Assembly: GCF_039543385.1 (NCBI RefSeq) | Contig: NZ_BAABJQ010000040.1 | Span: forward strand, 7,579-71,578 | Length of the DNA: 64,000 nt | Direction of reading: 5' to 3' | From: Rugosimonospora acidiphila | GTDB lineage: Bacteria > Actinomycetota > Actinomycetes > Mycobacteriales > Micromonosporaceae | Shown: one piece after another, positions 50,900-59,709 of the stretch | How positions within the stretch are numbered: the first letter of the stretch is position 1 | How the letters are laid out: the number at the start of each line of letters is the position of its first letter | Position numbers and translations under genes: made by a program | Notes under the pieces: generated by a model | Seen by the model: only the letters and a program-made list of their open reading frames with translations | Told to the model about the DNA's origin: nothing | Database searches by the model: none

Positions 50900-51545
50900 C
50901 GTGACGTCTGGCGCGCGGCGCGAGGTTGTCGCCGGAGTGTCGGTCGAGGAGGTCGCCGCGCTCGGCTCGGCCACCCTCCACGAGGCCGGCGGACGGATAG
51001 GCGCGCTGCCGGCGGCCATCCGGCCGATGACGCCGTCGCCGTCCTTCGCGGGGCCGGCGGTGACGGTCCTCGGGCCGCCCGCGGACAACCTGTGGCTGCA
51101 CCGCGCGGTATACCGGTGCGAGCCCGGCGACGTGCTGCTGGCCAACTTCGGCGGCGCGTACGAGTGGGGGTACTGGGGCGAGGTGCTGTCGCGGGCGGCG
51201 GCCGAGCGTCGCATCGCGGCGGTCGTCATTGACGGCTGCGTGCGCGACCTCGTCCGGCTCGGCGAGGTCGGGCTGCCGGTCTTCGCGCGCGGATCGGCGA
51301 TCCGCGGCACCGTGAAGCACTTCGACGGGGTGGGCGCCATCAACGGCGACCTCGTCGTCGGCGAGATAGTGGTGCGTCCGGGCGACTGGGTGGTGGGCGA
51401 CGAGGACGGGGTGGTGGTCATCCCCCGTGACCTGATGGCCACCGTCGTCACGCAGGCCCAGCAGCGCGTCGAGAAGGAGGCGCGGTTCATGCAGGAACTG
51501 CGCGACGGCAAGCGCACCCTGGATCTCTACGGCTTCCCGGCCTGA
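50892..51545 (+). CDS. Second RraA-family aldolase-like protein
   Basis: 217 residues with AAVVIDGCVRDLVRLGEVGLPVFARG (Arg and Asp conserved), LLANFGGAYEWGYWGEVL and PGDWVVGDEDGVVVIPRD. Closer to catabolic aldolases than the first copy because of the full DGVVVIP segment. It overlaps the first copy by 8 bases, so a hetero-oligomer is possible. Confidence 0.75.
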   Translation: MFDVTSGARREVVAGVSVEEVAALGSATLHEAGGRIGALPAAIRPMTPSPSFAGPAVTVLGPPADNLWLHRAVYRCEPGDVLLANFGGAYEWGYWGEVLSRAAAERRIAAVVIDGCVRDLVRLGEVGLPVFARGSAIRGTVKHFDGVGAINGDLVVGEIVVRPGDWVVGDEDGVVVIPRDLMATVVTQAQQRVEKEARFMQELRDGKRTLDLYGFPA

Positions 51546-51638
51546 GGCGGCCCCGGCGCCGGCACGCACCGGCACGCGCCGCGCCGCTGGCGGCCACTGG
51601 CCGCAACGCAATCCGTTCCACGAGTCGAGGAGGAACCC

Positions 51639-51830
51639 GTGAAGGTCGAGATCGATCGCGAGTTGTGCCAGGGCCACGGGCAGTGCCAGGAGTCCGCCCC
51701 GGCCATCTTCGAGGTACGCGACGACGGCGTGGCCTACCTACTGGTCGACGAAATCCCGGCGGACCAGGAGGCCAACGTCCGCGACGCGGCCAACCGCTGC
51801 CCGGTCGACGCCATCCGGCTGACCGACTGA
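51639..51830 (+). CDS. Ferredoxin ([3Fe-4S]-type, CxxHxxC variant)
   Basis: 63 residues. Cluster ligands are CQGHGQC (residues 9-15, His in place of the middle Cys) and the Cys of RCPVDAI near the end. Such actinobacterial ferredoxins carry electrons to P450s or Rieske oxygenases. No P450 is present, so the Rieske enzymes at 7310 and 12589 are the likely acceptors, with the reductase at 47457 as donor. GTG start after GAGGAGGAA. Confidence 0.85.
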   Translation: MKVEIDRELCQGHGQCQESAPAIFEVRDDGVAYLLVDEIPADQEANVRDAANRCPVDAIRLTD

Positions 51831-51897
51831 TCCCGCGGCCCGTTGCCGCGCCAGCCCCGCGACCGGCGAACCCGGACCGGATGATTCGAGGAGAACC

Positions 51898-52293
51898 ATG
51901 AGCCGACGCAAGACGTTCGAGATCCCGGGAGTCGACCACGGCGCGGCGCCGATCCCGATGGCCGCGCAGGTGGGTGCCTTCTTCCACTCCTCGGGCATCC
52001 CGCCGACCGATCCGGCGACGGGCAGCGTCCCGGAGGACGGGACGCGCCAGGTCGAGCTGGTCTTCGGCAACGCCGCGGCGCTGCTGAAGGTCGCCGGCCT
52101 CGGCCCCGCCGACGTCGTCTACTTCGACGTGTACCTGGCCGACGACACCCTGCGCGGCGAGGTGAACAAGTACTGGCTCGAGTGGTACCCGCAGGAGCAC
52201 GACCGCCCCGCGCGGCACGTGACGGTCCGGCCGCTGCCGGGCAAGATGCTCGTCCAGCTCCAGGTGCAGGCGGTGGCCGACGGGCCGGCATGA
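51898..52293 (+). CDS. RidA/YjgF/Rid-family protein
   Basis: 131 residues with FFHSSGIPPTDPATGSV, VVYFDVYLADDTLRGEVNKYW and RPARHVTVRPLPGKMLVQLQVQAV. The usual catalytic Arg region (near the end, R-x-x-V-x-V-x-x-LP) is present. RidA proteins hydrolyse reactive enamines/imines; some catabolic relatives handle enol-type ring-cleavage products. ATG after GAGGAGAACC. Confidence 0.8.
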   Translation: MSRRKTFEIPGVDHGAAPIPMAAQVGAFFHSSGIPPTDPATGSVPEDGTRQVELVFGNAAALLKVAGLGPADVVYFDVYLADDTLRGEVNKYWLEWYPQEHDRPARHVTVRPLPGKMLVQLQVQAVADGPA

Positions 52294-52412
52294 ACCGGCT
52301 CGCCAGCTCCCGGCGCAACCCATTGATGAGCAGCGACCCATCGACGCGCAGCGGCCCACCGACGAGCAACGACCCACCGACGAGCAACGACCCACCGACG
52401 ACGCCTTCGTGA
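52290..52412 (+). CDS. Possible short repeat peptide (40 aa), translationally coupled
   Basis: The ATG overlaps the RidA stop (ATGA). The frame encodes repeated SNDPPT-type hexapeptides from an 18-bp tandem array. It resembles in kind the frame at 35800. A real product is doubtful. Confidence 0.25.
   Translation: MNRLASSRRNPLMSSDPSTRSGPPTSNDPPTSNDPPTTPS
52329..52400. repeat. 18-bp tandem repeat, four copies
   Basis: Units start at 52329, 52347, 52365 and 52383. The last two are identical (AGCAACGACCCACCGACG). Located between the RidA and dioxygenase genes. Confidence 0.85.
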
Positions 52413-52432
52413 AAGGACGGTGAGACGACCCC

Positions 52433-53428
52433 ATGGCCCGTATCGTTCTTGGCATCGGCTCGTCGCACACACCTCAGCTGAGCACCACTCCCGACTGGTG
52501 GGAGGACCACGCCCAGCGCGACCGGCGCAACCCGGAACTGCTCGGGCGCGACGGTGAACTGCACATCTTCGACGAACTGCTCGCCGAGAAGTCCTGGAAC
52601 ATCGACCCCTCGCGGCTCACCCCGCAGGTGTGGGCGGACCTGCACGGCCGCGCACAGACGGCGATCTCCGAACTGGGCAGGGTGCTGGCGGAGGTCGACC
52701 CGGACGTCCTCCTGGTCATCGGCGACGACCAGGAGGAGCTGTTCCTGGACGACGGGACCCCGACCTTTGCGATCTACTGGGGCGACACCATTGACGACTT
52801 CGCTCCGGACGAGCACAAGCAGGAGGCGATGCCGGCCGGGCTGCGCGCCGCGCTGTGGGCGGCACACAACGACACCCGGGAGAGCTACCCGGTGCCGAGC
52901 AAGCTGGGCCTGCACCTCATCGAGTCGCTGATGACCGAGGAGTTCGACGTCGCCCAGCTCCGCACCCAGCGGGAGGGGCGCAGCGTCGGGCACGCCTTCA
53001 CCTTCGCCCGTCGCCGGCTGATGGGCGACCGGGTGATCCCGCTGCTGCCGCTGCTCATCAACACCTACTATCCGCCCAACCAACCCTCGCCGCGCCGCTG
53101 CTACCTGCTGGGCCGGGCGCTGCGCCGGGCCGTCGAGAACTTCCCCGAGGACATCACGGTGGCGGTCGTCGCCTCCGGCGGGCTGTCGCATTTCGTCGTT
53201 GATGAACAGCTCGACCGGCGGGTACTCGACGGGCTGCGCAACCGCGACTTCGAGTCGCTGTCCACCATCCCGCGCCGCTACATGCGCTCCGGCACCTCGG
53301 AGAGCCTGAACTGGATAGCGGCCGGCGGCGCGCTGGAGGGCCTGACCATGAACCTGGTCGACTACGTGCCGGCCTACCGCTCGACCGCCGGCACCGGGGT
53401 GGGGATGGCCTTCGCCGTCTGGCGCTGA
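52433..53428 (+). CDS. LigB-superfamily extradiol ring-cleavage dioxygenase (DesZ-like)
   Basis: 331 residues. IVLGIGSSHTPQLSTTP at the start (first iron His), VLLVIGDDQEE, VVASGGLSHFVVDE, and GTSESLNWIAAGGALEG near the C terminus are hallmarks of class III (LigB-type) dioxygenases. The start and DRRNPELLGRDG recall 3-O-methylgallate dioxygenase DesZ and single-chain protocatechuate/gallate enzymes. It should open the ring of a catechol-type acid next to a hydroxyl group with Fe(II) and O2. No LigA-type small subunit is seen. Confidence 0.8.
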   Translation: MARIVLGIGSSHTPQLSTTPDWWEDHAQRDRRNPELLGRDGELHIFDELLAEKSWNIDPSRLTPQVWADLHGRAQTAISELGRVLAEVDPDVLLVIGDDQEELFLDDGTPTFAIYWGDTIDDFAPDEHKQEAMPAGLRAALWAAHNDTRESYPVPSKLGLHLIESLMTEEFDVAQLRTQREGRSVGHAFTFARRRLMGDRVIPLLPLLINTYYPPNQPSPRRCYLLGRALRRAVENFPEDITVAVVASGGLSHFVVDEQLDRRVLDGLRNRDFESLSTIPRRYMRSGTSESLNWIAAGGALEGLTMNLVDYVPAYRSTAGTGVGMAFAVWR

Positions 53429-53462
53429 CCCCCGCGACGACAAACCCCGCAAAACACGAACG

Positions 53463-53492
53463 CCGGGGCGGCCCGATCACCGGCCGCCCCGG
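53463..53492 (+). terminator. Intercistronic hairpin before hyuA
   Basis: CCGGGGCGGCC (53463-53473) pairs perfectly with GGCCGCCCCGG (53482-53492), inside the operon. It probably lowers expression of the downstream genes relative to the dioxygenase. Confidence 0.55.
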
Positions 53493-53526
53493 GATACCGG
53501 TGCGCCTGCGCCAAGGAGGAGTTGGG

Positions 53527-55608
53527 ATGGGCAGAAACCGTTGGCGGGTCGGTGTGGACGTCGGCGGCACGTTCACGGACGTCGCCGTGCTCGACCGGGA
53601 CACCAGCCGGGTCGAGATCCTCAAGGTCCCGACCACGCCGGCCGATCCGTCCATCGGGGTGCTCAACGGGATGGCGCGCGCCAGCGAGGTCATCGAGGGC
53701 TTCGAGGTGGCGGACGTGGCCGACTTCCTGCACGGCACCACCATCACCACGAACGCGCTGATCCAGCGGACGTTCCGGCCGTGCGCGCTGCTGGTGACCG
53801 AGGGCATGCGCGGCAGCGTGTCGGTGCAGGATCAGCGCCGGGTCGGCAACACCTACGACCTGCGCTCCGGCCACCCGGACAGCCTGGTGGCCGACGACCA
53901 CGTGTTCGAGGTACCGGGCCGGATCGGTGCCGACGCGAAGATAGTCCGGGACCTCGACCGGGGTGCCGTGATCGGCATCGCCCGCCGGCTGCGTGAGCTC
54001 GACGTGCGTTCGGTGGCGGTGTGCCTGATGTTCTCGTTCGCCAACCCGGTCCACGAGCAGCAGGTGCGGGAGATTCTGTCCGCGGAACTGCCCGGCGTGC
54101 GGGTGAGCCTGTCCAGCGAGGTGCTGCCGCGGATCCGGGAGTGGCCGCGCATCTCCACCATGCTGCTGGGCGCGAGCCTGGAGCCGCTGCTCATCGACTA
54201 CATCAGCGCGCTGGCGACCGGTCTGGTCGAGCGCGGCCTGGCGTACGAGCGGCTGTTCCTGATGGAGTCCAACGGCGGGCTGATGCCGTTCTCGGCGGTG
54301 ATGGCCGGCGGCCGCGCGGTACACACCCTGCTGTCCGGGCCGGCCGCGGGCGTGCAGGCGGCCATCAGCATCGCGCGGGCGGCCGGTCGCCGCGACCTGC
54401 TCACCGTGGACGTCGGCGGAACCAGCGCCGACATCGCGTTCGTGCGCGACGGCGAGGCGCTGGAGGTGACCGAGGGCGAGCTGGTCGGCCACCAGATCTA
54501 CGTGCCGATGCTCGACCTCATGACGATCGGCGCCGGGGGCGGCACCCTGTCCCAGGCGACGCCGACCGGGCGCCTGCTGGTCGGGCCCAACAGCGCGGGC
54601 GCCGACCCGGGTCCCGCCTGCTACGGCCGGGGCGGCCAGGTGCCCACCACCACCGACGCCGACCTGGTGCTCGGACTGCTCGACCCCGACTACTACCTCG
54701 GCGGCCAGATGACCGTCGAGGCGGATCTGGCCACCGAGGCGATCACCAAGCACGTCGCCGAGCCGCTGGGCCTCGACCCGCGGGCCGCCGCCGAGGCCAC
54801 CCTGCAGCTCAACGAGGTGCACATGGCCGACGCCATCAAGGTGTTCGCCGCGAAGCGCGGCGTGGACCTGGGCGACGCCACCCTGGTGGCCTGCGGTGGG
54901 GCCGGTTCGCTGCACGCCTGCGGGGTGGCCGCAGAGCTGGGGGTGCGGCAGGTGCTGGTGCCTCCGTTCCCCGGCGCGTTCTCGGCGGTCGGCCTGCTGA
55001 CCACCGACGTCATCCAGGACTTCGTGCAGACCGACATCACCAGGCTGCGCGAGGGGGCCCAGCCGGCGATCCTCGCCCAGTTCGACGCGCTGCGGGAGCG
55101 AGCCGTGCGCTCGCTGGTCGAGCAGGGCTTCGCCCGCGACGAGATCGTCTGCCACCGCGAGGTGGACGCCCGGTACTCCGGTCAGGGCTTCGAGCTGCGG
55201 CTGCGGCTGGCCGACGTGGCGGACCAGGCCGACCTGCCCGCCGCGCTGACCGAATTGTTCCACGCGGAGCACGCCCGCATCTACGGTCACGCCGCCGAGT
55301 CCGAGCTGGTCGAGGTCGTCAGCTACCGGATCCGGGCGGTGGTCGAACTGCCCACGTACGAGCTGGCCGTGCTGCCCGACGGCGCGGTCGTCGACGAGCC
55401 GCCCCGGCCGCCCCGACGGGTCTATCACCGCGGCGGCTGGACCGAGGCGGCGGTGGTGCGCCGCGCCACGCTCGCGCCCGGCACCGAGCGGCGCGGCCCG
55501 GTCCTCATCGAACAGCCGGACACCACCGCGTTCGCCCCGCCCGGCTGGGTGGTGCGCATCGACGCGTACGGCAACCTGCTCATCAGCGATGAAGGGACGC
55601 AGCGATGA
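53527..55608 (+). CDS. hyuA: Hydantoinase A/oxoprolinase-family protein
   Basis: 693 residues, normal length. N-terminal RVGVDVGGTFTDVAVLD, HGTTITTNALIQR, then LLSGPAAGVQAAI, DVGGTSADIAFVRDG and TIGAGGGTL (ATP site), ending in the C-terminal swivelling domain. HyuA works with HyuB as ATP-dependent enzyme for hydantoins, oxoproline or caprolactam, or as carboxylase (acetone/acetophenone type). ATG 53527 follows AAGGAGG. It overlaps hyuB by four bases. Confidence 0.85.
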   Translation: MGRNRWRVGVDVGGTFTDVAVLDRDTSRVEILKVPTTPADPSIGVLNGMARASEVIEGFEVADVADFLHGTTITTNALIQRTFRPCALLVTEGMRGSVSVQDQRRVGNTYDLRSGHPDSLVADDHVFEVPGRIGADAKIVRDLDRGAVIGIARRLRELDVRSVAVCLMFSFANPVHEQQVREILSAELPGVRVSLSSEVLPRIREWPRISTMLLGASLEPLLIDYISALATGLVERGLAYERLFLMESNGGLMPFSAVMAGGRAVHTLLSGPAAGVQAAISIARAAGRRDLLTVDVGGTSADIAFVRDGEALEVTEGELVGHQIYVPMLDLMTIGAGGGTLSQATPTGRLLVGPNSAGADPGPACYGRGGQVPTTTDADLVLGLLDPDYYLGGQMTVEADLATEAITKHVAEPLGLDPRAAAEATLQLNEVHMADAIKVFAAKRGVDLGDATLVACGGAGSLHACGVAAELGVRQVLVPPFPGAFSAVGLLTTDVIQDFVQTDITRLREGAQPAILAQFDALRERAVRSLVEQGFARDEIVCHREVDARYSGQGFELRLRLADVADQADLPAALTELFHAEHARIYGHAAESELVEVVSYRIRAVVELPTYELAVLPDGAVVDEPPRPPRRVYHRGGWTEAAVVRRATLAPGTERRGPVLIEQPDTTAFAPPGWVVRIDAYGNLLISDEGTQR

Positions 55609-57326
55609 CCACGGCAACGGTGCTCGCCGCGGAGCTGACCCGCAGCCGGCTATCCGCGACCATCGGCGAACTGACCCAGCTGCTCTACCGGTCCGCATAC
55701 TCCACGCTGATGCGCGAGTCGCGCGACTGCAGCATTTCTCTGCTGTCCGAGAAGGGTGAGGTGCTGGTCGACCGGCCCGGGCCGTTCCACGGGTCGAGCT
55801 ACAACTACCTCATCAGGCGGGTCATCGAGCGCTACGACGACCTGGCCCCGGGCGACGTCTTCATGACCAACCACCCGTACGACGCGGGCGTGCCGCACAC
55901 CCCGGACCTCGCCGTCGTGGTGCCGGCCTTCGCGGGCGACACCCTGGTCGGGTTCAGCGCGTCGATCGCGCACAAGTCCGACTTCGGCGGCTCGGTCATC
56001 GGCAGCGCGTCGATGGACGCCACCCAGCTGTACCAGGAGGGCCTGCTGCTGCCGGTCACCCGGGTGGCGCGGGGCGCCGACGCGGAGCTCGACCCCGGCG
56101 TCATGGGCATCATCGCCGCGAACGTGCGCACCCCCGACCTGTTCTTCGGCGACATGCGCGCGCAGCTCGGGGTGACCCGGGTCGGCGCCGCGCGGCTGTC
56201 CGCCCTCGCCGAGCGCACCGGCGTGCGGGTCCTGCGCGACTGCTTCGCCATGCTGCTCGACCAGGGCGAACGCGCGCTGCGCGACGCGATTTCGAGCTGG
56301 CCGGACGGCGAGGCGACGGTCACCGGCTACCTCGACAGCGACGGCATCCGCGACCGGCCGGTAAGGATCACCGTGACCGCCCGGATCCAGGGCGACGGCA
56401 TGGTCTTCGACCTGACCGAAAGCGACGACCAGACGCTCGGGCCGGTCAACATGACCAGGATGTACGGCGACTCCGCCGTGTTCTACGCGGTGATCTCCTG
56501 CGCCGCTCCCGATTTCGGGTTCAATGACGGCATCCGCCGGGTGGTCACCATCGAGCGCCGGCCGGGCAGCCTGTTCGACCCGGGCCCGACCGCACCGGTC
56601 GGCGCGGCCACGTCCATGCAGCACCGGCTCGTCGACCTGTGCTTCGAGGCGCTCGGCGAGCTGGTACCCGGCGCCGGATCGGCGCACAGCGGCGGCAGCG
56701 GCGGCACGGTCGGCATCGAGTGGGCCTCCTCCGAGCAGCGCGGCCGCAGCTTCCAGTACGAGGTGCTGGGTACCGGGATGGGCGCGGTGCACGACAGCGA
56801 CGGGGTCTCCGGCGTCACCGCCTACTACACCAACCTCGGCATCACCCCGGTGGAGGTGCTGGAGAGCCAGTACCCGGTGCGCATCAACCGGTTCGAGCTG
56901 GTCACCGACTCCGGCGGGGCCGGCCGCTATCGCGGCGGGCTCAGCTACCGGCGCGAGTACGAGGCGCTCGCGCCGGCGTCGGTGCGGCGTCGCTCGGAGC
57001 GGGGCAAGTTCCCGGCCCGGGGGGTGGCCGGCGGGCAGGACGGCTCGCTGGCCACGGTCAGCATCCGCCGCGCGGACGGCACCGTGGAGTCGTTGCCGGT
57101 GGCCGGCCGCTACGAACTGCACCCGCACGACCTGCTGACCATCGAGGGCTCCGGGGCCGGCGGGTACGGCGACCCGAAGACCCGGCCGGCCGAGCTGGTA
57201 CTCGCCGACGTGCGCGCCGGGATCGTCAGCGTGCCGGCCGCGGCGCAAGCCTACGGCGTGGTGATCGATGAGCGCGTCGAACTCGACGAACAGGCCACCG
57301 AGTTGGCCCGGAGGGAGAGCCGATGA
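55605..57326 (+). CDS. hyuB: Hydantoinase B/oxoprolinase-family protein
   Basis: 573 residues with RESRDCSISLLSEKGE, FMTNHPYDAGVPHTPD, SIAHKSDFGG and C-terminal GSGAGGYGDP, the expected order for HyuB. It forms the catalytic complex with HyuA. No acetone-carboxylase gamma subunit is next to it, so a hydantoinase- or oxoprolinase-like ring opening is more likely than carboxylation. The ATG overlaps hyuA, and its stop overlaps the alcohol dehydrogenase start (ATGA). Confidence 0.85.
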   Translation: MTTATVLAAELTRSRLSATIGELTQLLYRSAYSTLMRESRDCSISLLSEKGEVLVDRPGPFHGSSYNYLIRRVIERYDDLAPGDVFMTNHPYDAGVPHTPDLAVVVPAFAGDTLVGFSASIAHKSDFGGSVIGSASMDATQLYQEGLLLPVTRVARGADAELDPGVMGIIAANVRTPDLFFGDMRAQLGVTRVGAARLSALAERTGVRVLRDCFAMLLDQGERALRDAISSWPDGEATVTGYLDSDGIRDRPVRITVTARIQGDGMVFDLTESDDQTLGPVNMTRMYGDSAVFYAVISCAAPDFGFNDGIRRVVTIERRPGSLFDPGPTAPVGAATSMQHRLVDLCFEALGELVPGAGSAHSGGSGGTVGIEWASSEQRGRSFQYEVLGTGMGAVHDSDGVSGVTAYYTNLGITPVEVLESQYPVRINRFELVTDSGGAGRYRGGLSYRREYEALAPASVRRRSERGKFPARGVAGGQDGSLATVSIRRADGTVESLPVAGRYELHPHDLLTIEGSGAGGYGDPKTRPAELVLADVRAGIVSVPAAAQAYGVVIDERVELDEQATELARRESR

Positions 57327-58432
57327 GCGGTCTGCCCGCCACGACCCGAGCGGCCGTGATGACCGGCAAGCGGCGCATGGAGGTGCGTGAGCTGCCGGTG
57401 CCCGTGGTGAACCCCGCCGACGGGCTGCTCCTGGTCGAGGCGGCCGGGGTCTGCGGGGCCGATGTCGGCTTCTACAACCAGGAGCTGAGCCCGCGCGTGC
57501 TCGGGCACGAGAACGTCGGGATAGTGGCCGCCGCGGGGCGGGTCGCGGCCGATCGCTGGGGCGTGAAGGAGGGCGACCGGGTCGCCATCGAGGAGTACCT
57601 GCCCTGCGGGCACTGCGACTTCTGCCGGTCCGGCGAGTACCGCTCGTGCCTGGAGTCGGACGCGTCGGCCAACCCGGACGCGCTGCGCTTCGGCAGCACC
57701 CCGCTGACCACGCCACCGGCGCTGTGGGGCGGCTACAGCCAGTACCTGTACCTGCACCCGCGTAGCGTGCTGCACCCGTTGCCGGCGAGCATCCCGGCGG
57801 TGCAGGGCTCGCTGGCGCTGCCGATCGGCAACGGGTACCAGTGGACCTACCTGGACGCCGGCGTCGGGCCGGGCGACACGGTGCTCATCTTCGGCCCGGG
57901 CCAGCAGGGGCTGGCCTGCGTCGTGGCGGCCCGCGAGGCGGGCGCCGGCCAGATCATCATCGTGGGCCTGGAGCGCGACGCGGCCCGGCTGGCGGTGGCC
58001 GCGAAGCTGGGTGCGCACCACACGCTGGTGGCCGGCGAGCAGCTGCCCGAGCGGGTACGCGCGATCGTCGGGCCGGCGGGTGTCGACGTCACCATCGACA
58101 CGGCCGCCGGCAACGAACAGACGGTCGCCCACGCGCTCGACCTGACCCGCAAGCGCGGCCGGCTGGTGTTTCCGGCCAGCACGAGGCGGCCACTGGCCGG
58201 CGTCGACTTCTTCAAGATCACGCGTAAGCACCTGACGGTCAAGGGCGCCCGGGGGCACAGCTACGCGGCGGTCGAGTGGGCCATCGCGCTGATCGGCTCC
58301 CGCCGGTACCCGCTGGAGCTGATGTGCACGCTCGAGTGCGGGCTGGACGACGCCGACCGGGCGGTGCGCGGCACCGGCGGAGAGTTGGACGTCCCGGTCA
58401 TCCACGCCGCGGTGGTGCCCGCCCCGAACTGA
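57323..58432 (+). CDS. Zinc-dependent alcohol dehydrogenase (MDR superfamily)
   Basis: 369 residues. Catalytic zinc: CGAD (Cys) and LGHENVG (His-Glu). Structural zinc: CGHCDFCRSGEYRSC. The nucleotide fold is in VLIFGPGQQGLACVVAA. It oxidises or reduces an alcohol/aldehyde with NAD(P). Coupled to hyuB. Substrate unknown. Confidence 0.85.
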   Translation: MSGLPATTRAAVMTGKRRMEVRELPVPVVNPADGLLLVEAAGVCGADVGFYNQELSPRVLGHENVGIVAAAGRVAADRWGVKEGDRVAIEEYLPCGHCDFCRSGEYRSCLESDASANPDALRFGSTPLTTPPALWGGYSQYLYLHPRSVLHPLPASIPAVQGSLALPIGNGYQWTYLDAGVGPGDTVLIFGPGQQGLACVVAAREAGAGQIIIVGLERDAARLAVAAKLGAHHTLVAGEQLPERVRAIVGPAGVDVTIDTAAGNEQTVAHALDLTRKRGRLVFPASTRRPLAGVDFFKITRKHLTVKGARGHSYAAVEWAIALIGSRRYPLELMCTLECGLDDADRAVRGTGGELDVPVIHAAVVPAPN

Positions 58433-58496
58433 CCCCGGCCGTCCCGGCCGGGCCTGCCTGTCCCCGACACCTTTGAGCAGCCAGAGGGAGCGTTTC

Positions 58497-59681
58497 GTGT
58501 CTGAGGAGTTGTTTCAGGAACCGACGGGAAATGTGCGCGCGGGGACCATGCGGGTCAACCGGATGCCCTCGGCGTACACCCGGTACATGGAGGGCGAGGG
58601 CATCCCGATCTACCGGGGCCCCGGCATCCACGACGTGCGCGAGCTGGACCTCAAGCCGTGGGACCGGATGGGCGTGGCCTCGGCGTTCATCGACCTCGAC
58701 AACACCACCGACCTCATCGGCCTGCAGGTGATCGAGATCCCGCCGGGCAGGGCCACCATCCCGATGCGGCACACGTTCGAGGAGAAGTACTGGGTGGTCG
58801 AGGGGGAGGGCACGACCGAGCTGTCGATGCCCGACGGCTCGGGCCGGCAGCGTTTCGAGTGGCACAAGAACTCGCTGTTCGCCATCCCGCTCAACGCCCA
58901 GTTCCAGTTCGTCAACGCGCGGGCCACCCCGGCCCTGCTGCTGGCCGGCAACGCTGCCCCGCACATGATCAACTCGCTGGACGACCTGGACTTCGTGTTC
59001 GGCTGCGACTACCCGTTCCGGGGCCGGTACGACGGCTCCACGGAGTACTACAAGCCGAACACCGAGACGCTGCCGACGCCGGAGCTCGGCCGCGCCATGT
59101 GGCGCACCAACATCATCCCCGACATCGTCGACTGTGAACTGCCGCTGGACAACCAGCGCTCGCCGGGTTACCGGCGCATCGAGCCGAACATGGCCGGCGG
59201 ATACTTCTGGTGCTTCATCGGGCAGCACGTGCCCGGCCGGTACTCCAAGGCGCACGCGCACCGCTCCGGCGCGGTCATCATGTGCCTGCGCGGCTCCGGG
59301 TACACCTTCAACTGGCCCAGCGAGCTCGGCCCGACCCCGTGGAAGGACGGCAGGGGCGAGGCGGTCGAGCGGGTGGACTACGTGCAGGGCGGCATCGTGG
59401 CCGCGGCGCCCGGTGGGGGCAACTGGTACCACCAGCACTTCGGCGCCAGCGGGGACGCCGAGCCGCTGCGCCAGCTGTTCTGGTACGGCGGGCCTCCCGG
59501 CACCCAGTACGCCGATTTCGGCCGCACCAACAAGACGAACACCTGGACCAACGCGGACATCGAGGAGGGCGGTCGCAGCATCAGCTACCGCACCGAGGAT
59601 CCGTACGTCCGGCAGGAGTTCGAGCGGATGATCACCAGCAACGGTGGGAAATCCACCATGAACCCCGACCTGTACAAGTGA
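58497..59681 (+). CDS. Bicupin protein, type II (copy D)
   Basis: 394 residues, very similar to copy B at 24692 throughout. First barrel: MRHTFEEKYWVVEGEG but PLNAQFQFVN with Phe at the His position. Second barrel: AHAHRSGAVIMCLRGSG and WYHQHFG. GTG 58497 follows GAGGGAGCG, the same leader as copy B. It is followed by two EutA-like genes. A metal-dependent role of the C-terminal barrel is inferred. Confidence 0.75.
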   Translation: MSEELFQEPTGNVRAGTMRVNRMPSAYTRYMEGEGIPIYRGPGIHDVRELDLKPWDRMGVASAFIDLDNTTDLIGLQVIEIPPGRATIPMRHTFEEKYWVVEGEGTTELSMPDGSGRQRFEWHKNSLFAIPLNAQFQFVNARATPALLLAGNAAPHMINSLDDLDFVFGCDYPFRGRYDGSTEYYKPNTETLPTPELGRAMWRTNIIPDIVDCELPLDNQRSPGYRRIEPNMAGGYFWCFIGQHVPGRYSKAHAHRSGAVIMCLRGSGYTFNWPSELGPTPWKDGRGEAVERVDYVQGGIVAAAPGGGNWYHQHFGASGDAEPLRQLFWYGGPPGTQYADFGRTNKTNTWTNADIEEGGRSISYRTEDPYVRQEFERMITSNGGKSTMNPDLYK

Positions 59682-59709
59682 CCCCGGCGGCGGACGGCGG
59701 GTGGCGACG

